Of a stretch of DNA of 64,000 nt, positions 33,451 through 42,187 are shown piece by piece; the stretch's first letter is position 1; each line of letters opens with the position of its first letter. The DNA lies in the NCBI GenBank assembly GCA_949289045.1, contig CASEMN010000005.1, positions 62,001-126,000 of the forward strand. Reading direction: 5' to 3'. Position numbers and translations under genes: made by a program. The notes beneath the pieces were generated by a model. The model searched no databases and was not told the origin of the DNA. It was given only the letters and a program-made list of their open reading frames with translations. This stretch comes from an uncultured Oscillospiraceae bacterium. Lineage in GTDB: Bacteria > Bacillota > Clostridia > Oscillospirales > Acutalibacteraceae.

Positions 33451-34949
33451 AGAAAGTGAGCAAAAAAGAGGGTAAAAAATCTGAAAAAAATAACGCCGTA
33501 ATTGAAAACGTTAAGAATGTCGGAACTTACTGGAAAAAGCCGCAGTCGGGAAGATATGTTCCCTTCAGCGAGATTGTGGCTTTCAGCGGCGGAGGTATAG
33601 GCGTAAAGACAGTAAACTCCATGGTAAGCCAGATAAGCATGTCGGCAACCTGTCTGCTTATCGGTTCTATTTATAAGCTCAGTCCATCCAATATCTTTAT
33701 ATTGTTCGTCCTTTCAAATATAATAAGCGTTCTTAAAACTCCTATTGTAAGTATTATTGTAGATAACACCAACACTAAAATGGGAAAATTCCGTCCCTAT
33801 CTTCTCTGGGCAGGTATTCCCTGTTTAATCGGTGTTGTTGGTATGACGTGGCTTATTCCCGTAAACGGAAGTAATATTACAAAAATGGTGCTTATCGCCA
33901 TTTTCTATAATATTCTCTATATAGGCCAGCACATTTACAATAATGCCTATACAGGTATTTCACAGGTCATTTCTCCCGACTCCGGTGAGCGTACATTTAT
34001 TATGAGTATTTCCGAGTTTGTTTCTAACCTCGGACCTTCTCTTGTAACACTGATTCTCCCTATTTTCGCACAGATTTTCTTCGGCTCTGAGGGACTTCTT
34101 GATATTAAGTCATACCGCATTCTGCTTCCTGCCTTTGCGGCGGTTGGCTTTGCTTTGGGACTTGTTGTAATGTTCAAGACAAAAGAAAGAGTCATAAAAC
34201 CCGTAAGCGAAAAAGAGGAGAAGGTAAGCTTCAAAGAAGGATTTGCAGGTATTGCTCACAGCCGTGATTTTTGGATTGTATGTGTAGGTAAGTTCTTCGA
34301 TGGCTGCCGCGGAGCGATAAGTGTGCTACTTAACTGGATATGCCTTTATCAGCTTGGCAGCAGCGCCATGGCAGGAATACTTCCCACAATAACCTCGACC
34401 GCTTTTATTCCCGGAATGCTTTTGGCACCTCTCTGTATTAAAAAGCTGGGTTACAGAAAATTCGGTTTCGGCTCCTTTGCCCTCAATGCGGTGGCAGCGC
34501 TCATAATGGTGCTCACTTTCCAAAAGAGCATAGTGTTCTTTGTAATTTCCCTTTATATCTTCAATTTCGCAAGCGGCCCCCAGTACATACTTCAGACCTC
34601 TCTTACTGCTGATGCTCTCGACCAGCAGCAGCTGAGAACCGGCAAGCGTGTTGAAGGTTTTGCTCAGAACATACAGCTTATGTTCTCAGTTATAGGCAGT
34701 ATTTTCTCTACGGCGATTCTCACCTTCGTATATGAGTTTTTCGGCCTTGCCGCAGGCGCCGACGGACTTACGGATTACAGCGTTCTTACAGATGCCGCAA
34801 TCAGAGATCCTATAATTACATACAGCATTTTAATTGCTCTGGTAGCATCCTTGATTTCAGCAGCTCCCTTTATTTTCTGCAATATGACAAAGGAAAAGCA
34901 TGCAAAGATTATTGAAGAGCTTCAGAAAAAGGCTGAAAACGAAGAATAA
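33447..34949 (+). CDS. GPH-family sugar:cation symporter (MFS)
   Basis: A 500-residue glycoside-pentoside-hexuronide symporter with about twelve helices, related to MelB. The family segment DNTNTKMGKFRPYLLWAGIP follows the second helix, and QQQLRTGKRVEGFA the tenth. A charged N-terminal tail of about 40 residues precedes the first helix. The GTG at 33447 overlaps the GH36 stop; a second GTG at 33456 has a better-placed AGGTG and is an equally good start. It most likely imports the galactoside hydrolysed by the upstream enzyme. Confidence 0.9.
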   Translation: MKKVSKKEGKKSEKNNAVIENVKNVGTYWKKPQSGRYVPFSEIVAFSGGGIGVKTVNSMVSQISMSATCLLIGSIYKLSPSNIFILFVLSNIISVLKTPIVSIIVDNTNTKMGKFRPYLLWAGIPCLIGVVGMTWLIPVNGSNITKMVLIAIFYNILYIGQHIYNNAYTGISQVISPDSGERTFIMSISEFVSNLGPSLVTLILPIFAQIFFGSEGLLDIKSYRILLPAFAAVGFALGLVVMFKTKERVIKPVSEKEEKVSFKEGFAGIAHSRDFWIVCVGKFFDGCRGAISVLLNWICLYQLGSSAMAGILPTITSTAFIPGMLLAPLCIKKLGYRKFGFGSFALNAVAALIMVLTFQKSIVFFVISLYIFNFASGPQYILQTSLTADALDQQQLRTGKRVEGFAQNIQLMFSVIGSIFSTAILTFVYEFFGLAAGADGLTDYSVLTDAAIRDPIITYSILIALVASLISAAPFIFCNMTKEKHAKIIEELQKKAENEE

Positions 34950-34972
34950 AATTTAATTGACGAACTGATTGC

Positions 34973-35014
34973 ATTTCCGTCTGCTGTATATCATTTGTGT
35001 ACAGCAGGCGGAAA
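34973..35014. terminator. terminator of the galactoside operon
   Basis: Near-perfect 15-bp stem (ATTTCCG.CTGCTGTA and its complement) 24 bases after the transporter stop. Confidence 0.75.
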
Positions 35015-35095
35015 TATCTATATTGTTTAATTCATCAAAAAGTGATATCATAAAATAAATCTTATGCGGAATAATTAAAATTGCGGAGGGATTTT

Positions 35096-36220
35096 ATGCT
35101 TATTAAAAACGCAGTTGTTTACGGTAAGGATTTTGAGCCCGAAAGAGATAATATAAGAGTAATCGGTGAAAAGATAGACGGTGTGGGAGATATGTGTGCA
35201 GAGCCCGGCGAAGAGGAGCTGGATTTTGCCGGATGCATAGCCGTACCGGGATTTATTGATATACACATCCACGGAAGAATGGGCTGTGATACCTGTGATG
35301 CAAAAGAAGAGAGCCTTGAGAAGATATCAGAAAGCCTTGCTTCTCTTGGGATAACCTCCTTTTGTCCCACTACAATGACTTTGGGAAATGAAGAGCTTAA
35401 AAAGATTTTCGCCTGTACTGCCGGTTATATGGGCAGTGAGAAAGGCGCATATATTCACGGTATAAATATGGAAGGACCATATATTTCTCCCGCTAAAAAG
35501 GGAGCACAGAATGGAAAATATGTGAGAAACCCCGACTTTGAAGAGTTTAAAGCCCTTTCGGATATCTGTCCCGTAAGTCTTGTTGATGTAGCTCCGGAAA
35601 CAGAGGGAGCGGCAGAATTTGCACAGAAAGCAAAGGATATTGCAACAGTTTCCGAGGCTCATACAAGCGGCGGATACGATGACGCTAAAAAAGGCTTTGA
35701 GAAAGGCTTTACCCATGCAACTCATCTGTTTAATGCAATGACCGGTCTCGGAAGCAGAGAACCGGGAGTTGTCGGAGCTGTATTTGACAGCGATACTGCA
35801 ACAGCAGAGCTTATCTGTGACGGATTCCATATTTCACCTGTGACTCTGAGAATTGCTTTCAGAGCTTTAGGAGAAAACCGCTCAGTTGTAGTTAGCGATT
35901 CCATGATGGCAGCAGGACTTGAGGACGGAGATTATGAGCTCGGAGGACAAGAGGTTTTCGTCAGAGACGGAAAGGCACTGCTTGCAGACGGAACAATCGC
36001 CGCAAGTACGTCAAATATCCTTGATGAGTTCAGGAACATTGTCTCATTCGGTATTCCCTTTAAGCAGGCGGTAAAATCCTGCACCATAAATCCCGCAAGG
36101 GCAATCGGCGCTGATAAATATACCGGAACAATCGAAGAGGGCAAGTTCGCCGATATACTCATTCTCGATAAAGAGCTTAATGTAAAAGCTGTGTTCGTAA
36201 AGGGAAAGAGAATGGTCTGA
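35096..36220 (+). CDS. nagA: N-acetylglucosamine-6-phosphate deacetylase
   Basis: A 374-residue amidohydrolase that converts GlcNAc-6-P to GlcN-6-P, feeding amino-sugar catabolism and wall recycling. Metal and active-site segments are GFIDIHIHGRMGCDT, GINMEGPYISPAKKG, ATHLFNAMTG and the catalytic Asp in VVSDSMMAAGL. GGAGGG lies just before the ATG at 35096; an earlier codon at 35081 lacks a site. nagB is not adjacent. Location beside the glycosidase cluster suggests shared use of host or wall glycans, but it has its own transcription unit. Confidence 0.95.
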   Translation: MLIKNAVVYGKDFEPERDNIRVIGEKIDGVGDMCAEPGEEELDFAGCIAVPGFIDIHIHGRMGCDTCDAKEESLEKISESLASLGITSFCPTTMTLGNEELKKIFACTAGYMGSEKGAYIHGINMEGPYISPAKKGAQNGKYVRNPDFEEFKALSDICPVSLVDVAPETEGAAEFAQKAKDIATVSEAHTSGGYDDAKKGFEKGFTHATHLFNAMTGLGSREPGVVGAVFDSDTATAELICDGFHISPVTLRIAFRALGENRSVVVSDSMMAAGLEDGDYELGGQEVFVRDGKALLADGTIAASTSNILDEFRNIVSFGIPFKQAVKSCTINPARAIGADKYTGTIEEGKFADILILDKELNVKAVFVKGKRMV

Positions 36221-36293
36221 TTTTGCAGTATAATGCAGATTGCCTTAAAATAAAAATCATATAAAAGAAAATAAAAAAGTTCCCTTTTAGGGG

Positions 36294-36322
36294 TTGACCG
36301 ATTGTAATTAATGTATTATAAT
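36294..36322 (+). promoter_or_regulatory. promoter of rpmG-secE-nusG-rplKA
   Basis: TTGACC, 17-base spacer, TATAAT. A short CCTC/GAGG hairpin followed by seven T residues (36330-36351) lies in the leader and could act as a weak attenuator. Confidence 0.75.
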
Positions 36323-36407
36323 GGCTGTACCTCTTAGAGGGTTCTTTTTTTGTGCCCTTAAAATGAGAGGGAGGCTAATTATTATCCGGAAAACTGGAGG
36401 TGCCGTC

Positions 36408-36557
36408 ATGAGAGTCAAAGTTACAATGGCCTGCACGGAGTGCAAACAGCGCAATTACAACACAATGAAGAACAAGAAGAACGACCCCGACAGGTTGGAG
36501 ATGAACAAGTATTGCAGATTCTGCAAGAAGCACACTCTCCACAGGGAAACAAAGTAA
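36408..36557 (+). CDS. rpmG: 50S ribosomal protein L33
   Basis: A 49-residue L33 of the zinc-binding type: MACTEC and YCRFCKKH provide the two cysteine pairs. TGGAGGTG is eight bases upstream of the ATG, inside a longer frame that begins at 36321. Gene order rpmG-secE-nusG-rplK-rplA is classical for Firmicutes. Confidence 0.95.
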   Translation: MRVKVTMACTECKQRNYNTMKNKKNDPDRLEMNKYCRFCKKHTLHRETK

Positions 36558-36572
36558 GGGGAGGTAAAAAAA

Positions 36573-36899
36573 GTGGCTGACAAAATCAAGAAGGAAGCAA
36601 AAGCTTCCGCTGAGAAGTCCGGCAAAAAGTCGGGCAAAGAGAAAAAGCCGGGCTTTTTTGCCAAAGTGAAACGTTTCTTCAAAGACCTTAAAGGTGAAGG
36701 AAAGAAAATCGTATGGACAGATAGAAAAACTGTCATCAAGAGCACAGGCGTAGTTCTTGCTGCCGTTATTATTATCGGCGCAGGAATCTGGGTTGTTGAC
36801 TACGGTCTTTCCGAACTTCTCAAGCTTATCAAAGACCTTAAGCCCGAAGAAGCAGCCGCAATGATAAGTTCAGCTGTTTATTCACTGGGCTGGTTTTAA
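36573..36899 (+). CDS. secE: preprotein translocase subunit SecE
   Basis: A 108-residue SecE. A long Lys/Glu-rich N-terminal extension (residues 1-35) precedes the conserved amphipathic helix FFKDLKGEGKKIVWTDRKT, then a single transmembrane helix (about 60-80). SecE stabilises SecY in the translocon. The GTG start has GGGGAGG upstream. An extra hydrophobic C-terminus (AAAMISSAVYSLGWF) is longer than in B. subtilis SecE. Confidence 0.93.
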   Translation: MADKIKKEAKASAEKSGKKSGKEKKPGFFAKVKRFFKDLKGEGKKIVWTDRKTVIKSTGVVLAAVIIIGAGIWVVDYGLSELLKLIKDLKPEEAAAMISSAVYSLGWF

Positions 36900-36930
36900 G
36901 GCAGTTTAATTCTGAAAACGGAGTGGTACA

Positions 36931-37488
36931 ATGGCAAGCGATGCAAGATGGTTCGTTGTGCATACCTATTCCGGTTATGAGAATAAGGTTGCCACAAACA
37001 TTGAAACGGTTGTAGAAAACCGTAAAATGTCACATCAGATTCTTGAGGTAAAGGTTCCTACAGAAAAGGTAACCGAAATCAAGGATAACAAAACTCGAGA
37101 AGTTGAAAGAAAAGTGTTCCCCGGTTATGTTTTGGTAAAGCTTGCAGTGTTTTACGATGAAGAGTCCGGCACATCAGAGATGAGTGACGAGGCTTGGTAC
37201 GTAATACGCAACACCAGAGGTGTTACAGGCTTTGTCGGTCCGGGAAGCAAGCCCGTTCCGCTCACAGAGGCAGAAGTTGCCGCTCTGGGCGTCGAAAAGC
37301 AGCAGGTTGAGGTAAACTATGGTGTAAACGACCTTGTTACCATAATCGGCGGTCCTTTCGATGGATTTTCGGGAACGGTTCAGGAAATTGACACTGCTAA
37401 GAATTATGTACGTGTCAATATCTCAATGTTCGGCCGTGAGACACCTGTTGAATTTGAGCTCAATCAGGTAGAAGCAGTCGAAGAATAA
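36931..37488 (+). CDS. nusG: transcription termination/antitermination factor NusG
   Basis: A 185-residue NusG. The NGN domain begins WFVVHTYSGYENKVATNIE and contains VFPGYVLVKL and RNTRGVTGFVGPGSKPVPL; the KOW domain has VTIIGGPFDGFSGTVQEID. It couples RNA polymerase to Rho or ribosomes and modulates pausing. An insert EESGTSEMSDEAWY in the NGN domain is common in clostridia. CGGAGTGG precedes the ATG. Confidence 0.97.
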   Translation: MASDARWFVVHTYSGYENKVATNIETVVENRKMSHQILEVKVPTEKVTEIKDNKTREVERKVFPGYVLVKLAVFYDEESGTSEMSDEAWYVIRNTRGVTGFVGPGSKPVPLTEAEVAALGVEKQQVEVNYGVNDLVTIIGGPFDGFSGTVQEIDTAKNYVRVNISMFGRETPVEFELNQVEAVEE

Positions 37489-37521
37489 TTTACGATAATT
37501 TGCGGTTTTCCGCTTATTATT

Positions 37522-37594
37522 CGCACGTTTTGTGCGAGGGACTCCGGTCCCTGTGGGAGGAGCAGAATGTTTTAACTGCTCCGCCATCTACCAC
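37522..37594 (+). promoter_or_regulatory. structured nusG-rplK intergenic leader, possible L1 mRNA site
   Basis: Contains CGCAC/GTGCG (37522-37536), a GAGCAG/CTGCTC hairpin (37560-37581) and flanking GTGG/CCAC (37553-37594). The string GTGGGAGGA...TTTAAC...CCAC recurs between rplK and rplA (38051-38077). L1 is known to regulate the rplK-rplA mRNA in other bacteria; assignment here is inference. Confidence 0.35.
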
Positions 37595-37615
37595 GTTACT
37601 ATGGAGGTGCAAAAA

Positions 37616-38041
37616 ATGGCTCAAAAGGTTGTAGGTTTAATTAAGCTTCAGATCCCCGCCGGAAAAGCAACGCCGGCACCCCCGGTTGGTCCTGCACTGG
37701 GTCAGCACGGTGTTAACATTATGGCGTTCACAAAGGAATTCAATGAGCGCACAAAGAACGATGTGGGTCTTATAATCCCCGTTGTTATCACTGTTTATGC
37801 AGACCGTTCCTTCACATTCGTTACAAAGACCCCTCCCGCCGCTGTTCTTATTAAGAAAGAGTGCGGAATCGAGAGCGGTTCAGGCGTTCCGAATAAGACG
37901 AAGGTAGCTACGATCACCGGTGAGCAGGTCAGAAAAATCGCCGAGTTGAAAATGCCCGACCTTAATGCAGCAAGCATCGAAGCCGCTATGAGTATGGTAG
38001 CAGGCACAGCTCGCAGCATGGGCGTTACCGTCGTCGATTAA
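37616..38041 (+). CDS. rplK: 50S ribosomal protein L11
   Basis: A 141-residue L11 with [20 protein letters not shown] at the N-terminus and [12 protein letters not shown] at the end, the standard length. It forms the GTPase-associated centre with 23S rRNA. The start is the ATG at 37616 with GGAGGTG upstream; the frame is open back to 37532 but has no site there. Confidence 0.97.
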   Translation: MAQKVVGLIKLQIPAGKATPAPPVGPALGQHGVNIMAFTKEFNERTKNDVGLIIPVVITVYADRSFTFVTKTPPAAVLIKKECGIESGSGVPNKTKVATITGEQVRKIAELKMPDLNAASIEAAMSMVAGTARSMGVTVVD

Positions 38042-38097
38042 TGCTCCCGGGTGGGAGGAAAAATCCGATTTAACCACTCTATGGGGAGGTACACACA

Positions 38098-38808
38098 ATG
38101 AAACATGGAAAAAAGTATGTCGAAAGCAGCAAGCTTGTAGACAGAGCAAAGCTTTATGATCCCGCAGAAGCTCTTGACGTTGCAGTTAAGACTGCTTCCG
38201 CTAAGTTTGATGAAACAGTTGAAGTTCATGTACGTCTCGGCGTTGACTCCCGTCACGCAGACCAGCAGGTTCGCGGTGCGGTAGTTCTTCCCAACGGAAC
38301 AGGTAAAAATGTTCGTGTTGCAGTTTTTGCAAAGGGTGAAAACGCTAAGGCAGCTGAGGCAGCAGGTGCTGACGTTGTTGGTGCTGAAGAGCTTGCAGCT
38401 AAGATTCAGGGCGAAGGCTGGATGGAATTTGACGTTGCAATCGCAACTCCCGACATGATGGGTGTTGTTGGACGTCTCGGTAAGGTTCTCGGACCTCGCG
38501 GACTTATGCCCAGCCCCAAGGCAGGTACAGTTACAATGGACGTTGCTAAGGCTGTAACAGAAGCTAAGGCAGGTAAGATTGAGTACCGTCTTGATAAAAC
38601 AAACATCATTCACTGCCCCATCGGCAAGGTTTCCTTTGGATGCGATAAGCTTTCCGAGAACTTCAATACTCTTCTCGAGGCTATCATCAAGGCAAAGCCC
38701 GCCGCAACAAAGGGCCAGTATATCCGCTCATGCGTTGTAGCATCAACAATGGGCCCCGGAGTCAGAATCAATCCCAGCAAGATTGGTGCTGTTCCTGCGG
38801 AAAACTGA
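38098..38808 (+). CDS. rplA: 50S ribosomal protein L1
   Basis: A 236-residue L1, the protein of the ribosomal E-site stalk and a translational autoregulator. [19 protein letters not shown] is the signature; [19 protein letters not shown] is also typical. GGGGAGGT precedes the ATG. It follows rplK after a 56-base spacer with a short structured element. Confidence 0.97.
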   Translation: MKHGKKYVESSKLVDRAKLYDPAEALDVAVKTASAKFDETVEVHVRLGVDSRHADQQVRGAVVLPNGTGKNVRVAVFAKGENAKAAEAAGADVVGAEELAAKIQGEGWMEFDVAIATPDMMGVVGRLGKVLGPRGLMPSPKAGTVTMDVAKAVTEAKAGKIEYRLDKTNIIHCPIGKVSFGCDKLSENFNTLLEAIIKAKPAATKGQYIRSCVVASTMGPGVRINPSKIGAVPAEN

Positions 38809-38824
38809 TTTTTCGCAATTTTTC

Positions 38825-38853
38825 TTGACACAGCGTTTGCTGTGTGGTATCAT
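38825..38853 (+). promoter_or_regulatory. promoter of rplJ-rplL
   Basis: TTGACA (38825-38830), 17-base spacer, TATCAT (38848-38853), upstream of the L10 leader. Confidence 0.75.
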
Positions 38854-38861
38854 AAATAAGC

Positions 38862-38935
38862 TGTTTAGCCGTAGACAGCGGGTGCTTATGCATAATTCGG
38901 TTTAACCGTTCCCGCCGAGGAGAAACTACAAGATT
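38862..38935 (+). ncRNA. ribosomal protein L10 leader
   Basis: The transcribed leader contains GCCGTAGACAGCGGGTG and the pairing partner CCCGCCGAGGAG, the hallmark of the L10(L12)4-binding leader before rplJ. Binding of the stalk complex feeds back on rplJL expression, with the hairpin at 38953 as the regulated terminator. Confidence 0.85.
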
Positions 38936-38952
38936 TTTGTTTTGTATAATTT

Positions 38953-38990
38953 CGCCTTTTCTGCGGTTGCGGAAAAGGCGTTTTCTTTTT
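38953..38990 (+). terminator. attenuator terminator before rplJ
   Basis: CGCCTTTTC/GAAAAGGCG stem followed by TTTTCTTTTT, between the L10 leader and rplJ; placement inside the operon leader marks it as a conditional terminator. Confidence 0.85.
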
Positions 38991-39026
38991 CCAGGCAGTT
39001 TATGTATTTTTTGGAGGTGAATTAGT

Positions 39027-39551
39027 TTGCCAAGTGCAAAGGTTTTAGAGCAGAAGAAACAAATCGTTGCTGAACTTACCGAAAGACTCAAGGCTTCCTG
39101 CGCAGGTATTGTTGTTGATTACAAGGGAATCAACGTTGCTGATGATACCGCTCTTCGTAAGGAACTCAGAGAGGCTGGCGTTAAGTACGAGGTAGTTAAG
39201 AATACTCTTCTTCGCCTTGCTGTTAAGGAGGCTGAAATCGAGGGTATTGATGAGTGCCTTACCGGAACAACTGCTATTGCAACAAGTGCTGATGACTATG
39301 TTGCAGCAGCTCGTATACTTTGCAAGTTCGCTGATAAACACCCCGATTTCGAGGTTAAGAGCGGATACCTTGACGGTGCTGCAATCAGCAATGAGATGAT
39401 TGTAAGCCTTTCAAAGCTTCCCTCACGCGAAGTACTTCTTGCAACTGTTTGCAGTGCATTCAATGCACCTATCGCCGCTTTCGCAAGAGCTATTCAGGCT
39501 ATTGTTGACAAAGAGGGTGCTCCCGCAGAGGAAGCTCCTGCTGAGGCGTAA
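39027..39551 (+). CDS. rplJ: 50S ribosomal protein L10
   Basis: A 174-residue L10, base of the L7/L12 stalk. The N-terminus KVLEQKKQIVAELTERLK and GIVVDYKGINVADDTALRK are typical. The start is TTG at 39027 with GGAGGTG nine bases upstream. C-terminal Ala/Glu/Pro-rich end. Regulated through the upstream L10 leader. Confidence 0.96.
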   Translation: MPSAKVLEQKKQIVAELTERLKASCAGIVVDYKGINVADDTALRKELREAGVKYEVVKNTLLRLAVKEAEIEGIDECLTGTTAIATSADDYVAAARILCKFADKHPDFEVKSGYLDGAAISNEMIVSLSKLPSREVLLATVCSAFNAPIAAFARAIQAIVDKEGAPAEEAPAEA

Positions 39552-39593
39552 TTAATTTAAATTAAAAACAAACTTTTTTGGAGGTAAATTAAA

Positions 39594-39968
39594 ATGGCAT
39601 CTGAGAAAATTGCTGCTCTTATTGAAACAATTAAAGAGCTTACAGTTCTTGAGCTCTCCGAGCTTGTAAAGGCTGTTGAGGACGAGTTTGGCGTATCCGC
39701 TGCTGCTGCTGTTGCAGTTGCTGCTCCCGCTGAGGCTGCTGCCGCTGTTGAGGAGAAGACAGAGTTCGACGTTATCCTTGCTGAGGTTGGCGCTGAGAAG
39801 ATTAAGGTTATCAAGGCTGTTCGTGAGATCACAGGTCTTGGTCTTGCTGACGCTAAGGCACTTGTTGACGGTGCTCCCAAGGCTCTCAAGGAAGGCATTT
39901 CCAAGGAAGACGCTGAGGCTGCTAAGGCTAAGCTTGAAGAAGTCGGCGCTAAGGTTGAGCTTAAATAA
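39594..39968 (+). CDS. rplL: 50S ribosomal protein L7/L12
   Basis: A 124-residue L7/L12. The N-terminal dimerisation helix pair, an Ala-rich hinge (about residues 40-55) and the conserved C-terminal domain with [34 protein letters not shown] and GAKVELK are clear. It recruits translation factors. Strong GGAGGT site, terminator downstream. Confidence 0.97.
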   Translation: MASEKIAALIETIKELTVLELSELVKAVEDEFGVSAAAAVAVAAPAEAAAAVEEKTEFDVILAEVGAEKIKVIKAVREITGLGLADAKALVDGAPKALKEGISKEDAEAAKAKLEEVGAKVELK

Positions 39969-40027
39969 GTTTGCCCTTACGGGACTTTCATACTTCCCCA
40001 CCAGGGGAAAACATATGAACAAAACAG

Positions 40028-40057
40028 GAGCTGTCGTTTTTGCGGCAGCTCTTTTTT
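40028..40057 (+). terminator. terminator of rplJ-rplL
   Basis: GAGCTGTCG/CGGCAGCTC stem followed by TTTTTT. Confidence 0.85.
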
Positions 40058-40110
40058 GATGCTGTAATGCTGTTATTATTTGAGAATTTGCTTAATTAAA
40101 TATAGAATGA

Positions 40111-40149
40111 GAAAACCGCTTTGTACTTAAATCGTACAGAGCGGTTTTC
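40111..40149. terminator. terminator of the ECF sigma/DUF4179 operon
   Basis: GAAAACCGCT.TGTAC and its complement form a 15-bp stem; A/T runs on both sides, convergent genes. Confidence 0.8.
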
Positions 40150-40154
40150 TTTTT

Positions 40155-41195
40155 TTAGCTTCCCTGATTCTCCAGAGGAAATGTGACTTCCCAGTTACCT
40201 TCAAGAGCTTCGGGGGCGGTGAGGTATTCCACTTCGATTTTCCAGTTTTGAAGATCTGTTAAACCGGAAACATCAAAAATGTCTTCGTAATAATGTCCTT
40301 TTCTTTCTTCATCCCAGAAAGTGAAGCCCCCTGTAGACTCAAATGTTTCACCGGTTACAATGTTTTTTAATCGTACAGAGCCGCATGTGTTTGTTGTGAG
40401 AACATCTGCATAGTGCATCTGTATGTGAAGCTTTCCGTCCATATATCCCAGTGCCGTAACGCTGACACCCTTATAGGGCGAAGCAATAATTCCTTGCGGT
40501 TCCAGAGAATTATAGTAAAGTGATTTGTTTGGCTGTTCAATTGAGTGAGTGTATCCGATAACCTCTCTCTGAACAATTTTGGGATTTTTCTCCGCAAGGG
40601 TGAGATTGAGTCCCTCAAGACACGCTGTACCTTTCTTTTTTTGAGATAAAATTTTGCTGACGGAAAAAGATACCTTCATGCCACGTATTTTCTGACCGCT
40701 GTTGTTCTTTATTGTTACGAGAAAGGTTTTCGTTCTTGTCTTGGGGTCATAGCTCACATCTTCGCAGTATCCCTTTGAATCAAAAGGAGTGCGTATTTCA
40801 TAGCTGTCGAAAAGGTCGGTGGTTTCATCTATTCGATTGCTGCCTGTGTCCTGTAAGGAGATGTAAATTTCTGCAGTATCTCCGTGTATATATGCAGAGA
40901 TCACTTCCATTTTTATGCCTTTATCTTTGTCGCTTCTTTGTACAGGCCTGAAAAATTGTGCTGTTTCAGGGGATATCTGATAAAGGGCATTATTGAATGT
41001 GGTGCTTACAGCAGCGGCTGTGGGAAAAGCCGAAAGGGATAAAATAAAAACGGCTGCAATAAGGAGAATCCGTTTTCTGTGTATCATAACAGGCTTTTTT
41101 CTTTGGAAATTTTTCTCATCAAGTGAAAACTGTGCTTCGTCTATAAACTGCGGGTCGATATTCGAAAGACTTTTCAAAAGATCTTTTCCGTTCAT
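40155..41195 (-). CDS. DUF4179-type anti-sigma membrane protein
   Basis: A 346-residue protein: short cytoplasmic N-terminus, one transmembrane helix (about residues 43-62, ILLIAAVFILSLSAFPTAAA), then an extracellular beta-rich region of the DUF4179/DUF5643 type. It overlaps the preceding ECF sigma gene by 4 bases (ATGA), the usual arrangement for an anti-sigma factor that sequesters its partner until an envelope signal arrives. No zinc-binding anti-sigma motif is visible in the N-terminus; binding mode unknown. Confidence 0.78.
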   Translation of the reverse strand: MNGKDLLKSLSNIDPQFIDEAQFSLDEKNFQRKKPVMIHRKRILLIAAVFILSLSAFPTAAAVSTTFNNALYQISPETAQFFRPVQRSDKDKGIKMEVISAYIHGDTAEIYISLQDTGSNRIDETTDLFDSYEIRTPFDSKGYCEDVSYDPKTRTKTFLVTIKNNSGQKIRGMKVSFSVSKILSQKKKGTACLEGLNLTLAEKNPKIVQREVIGYTHSIEQPNKSLYYNSLEPQGIIASPYKGVSVTALGYMDGKLHIQMHYADVLTTNTCGSVRLKNIVTGETFESTGGFTFWDEERKGHYYEDIFDVSGLTDLQNWKIEVEYLTAPEALEGNWEVTFPLENQGS

Positions 41196-41761
41196 ATATA
41201 AAACTCCTTTCTTTCTAAAAAATCACGCAGCTTTTTTCGTGTGCGGTGCAGAGATGTTTTTACTTTGCTTTGGCTTAAATTATAATTGTCTGCTATTTCT
41301 TTTATTGATTCCGAAAACCAGTATCTTCTCATAAAAATAATCCGGTTTTCCTTTGAGAGCGTTTTTAAAAATTCGTTTATGTATTCGGATATCTCATTTT
41401 CATTTAAAGAGTTCTCCATACTGTGCAGATTGTCCGGAATACACATTTCCATCTCTTCACTCAGAGTAACTATTTCCGCATTTCTCTTCTGAGCGTGTTT
41501 TCTGTCGAGCTTGTCCAATGCGTTATTGCGGCAGAGCTTCGCTAAATAAGCGAACAGATATACCGGCTTTTGCGGCGGGATACTGTTCCATGCGTTTAAA
41601 TACGTGTCGCTGACTGTCTCTTCGGTGTCTTCTTCATTTCGAAGAATGTTATATGCAAGATAAGATAAATTTTTACCGTATTTTTGCTCTGTTTCCTGTA
41701 ATGCTTTTTCATCCCTTGAAAGAAACATTTCAATAATTGTTTTGTCCTCCGTTTGATTCAC
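41192..41761 (-). CDS. ECF RNA polymerase sigma factor
   Basis: A 189-residue ECF sigma factor. Region 2 includes YLAYNILRNEEDTEETVSD and YLFAYLAKLCRNNALDKL; region 4 includes LSKENRIIFMRRYWF and IADNYNLSQSKVKTSLHRTR. The intermediate acidic linker is longer than usual. Overlaps the DUF4179 partner. Likely autoregulated envelope-stress module; no specific promoter motif could be fixed. Confidence 0.9.
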   Translation of the reverse strand: MNQTEDKTIIEMFLSRDEKALQETEQKYGKNLSYLAYNILRNEEDTEETVSDTYLNAWNSIPPQKPVYLFAYLAKLCRNNALDKLDRKHAQKRNAEIVTLSEEMEMCIPDNLHSMENSLNENEISEYINEFLKTLSKENRIIFMRRYWFSESIKEIADNYNLSQSKVKTSLHRTRKKLRDFLERKEFYI

Positions 41762-42110
41762 CCCCCGTGATTTATGCTCTCAACCATATAGAAGATTTTT
41801 AAGAAAAAAGGTTACACTAATTCAATGTATTATATCATGAGGAAATTAGCTGATTATTCCAAATAGCACAATTGTATCATTTTTGCTTTATGCAAAAATA
41901 GCTGCTAAATATATTTGATAAAAAATACAGCAAAAGGAATTTTATTAAGAAAAAGTGGAAAAATAAAGAAATTGCAGCATATCTTACAAATAATGTAAAG
42001 GAAAAATGTAAGAAATGCGAAGAAAAAAGAAGAAATGGGAAGAAAATTGTCTATATTTTCCTCGCATATTGTACAGAAAAATATGAGAAAAAACGTGTAA
42101 AATGTCGGTA

Positions 42111-42139
42111 TTGACAGAACGAAAAAAGGATATTACAAT
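42111..42139 (+). promoter_or_regulatory. promoter of the nucleoside salvage operon
   Basis: TTGACA (42111-42116), 17-base spacer, TACAAT (42134-42139). Confidence 0.75.
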
Positions 42140-42146
42140 AAAGCCA

Positions 42147-42164
42147 TGATAAAACGTTTTAGCA
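42147..42164. promoter_or_regulatory. LacI-family operator
   Basis: TGATAAAACGTTTTAGCA is palindromic at 16 of 18 positions around a central CG, the hallmark of LacI-family sites, and lies at the predicted transcription start. The adjacent LacI-type regulator is the obvious candidate; a CcpA cre site is an alternative. Confidence 0.65.
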
Positions 42165-42187
42165 CGTTGGAAGAAGAGTGAAAAGGA

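Larger units (their letters stand above)
41762..42187. other. 426-base intergenic region, AT- and purine-rich
   Basis: A divergent spacer with A/G-rich stretches on the plus strand (about 41998-42045). Only the promoter and LacI-type palindrome near its right end (42111-42164) are recognisable. Confidence 0.5.
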
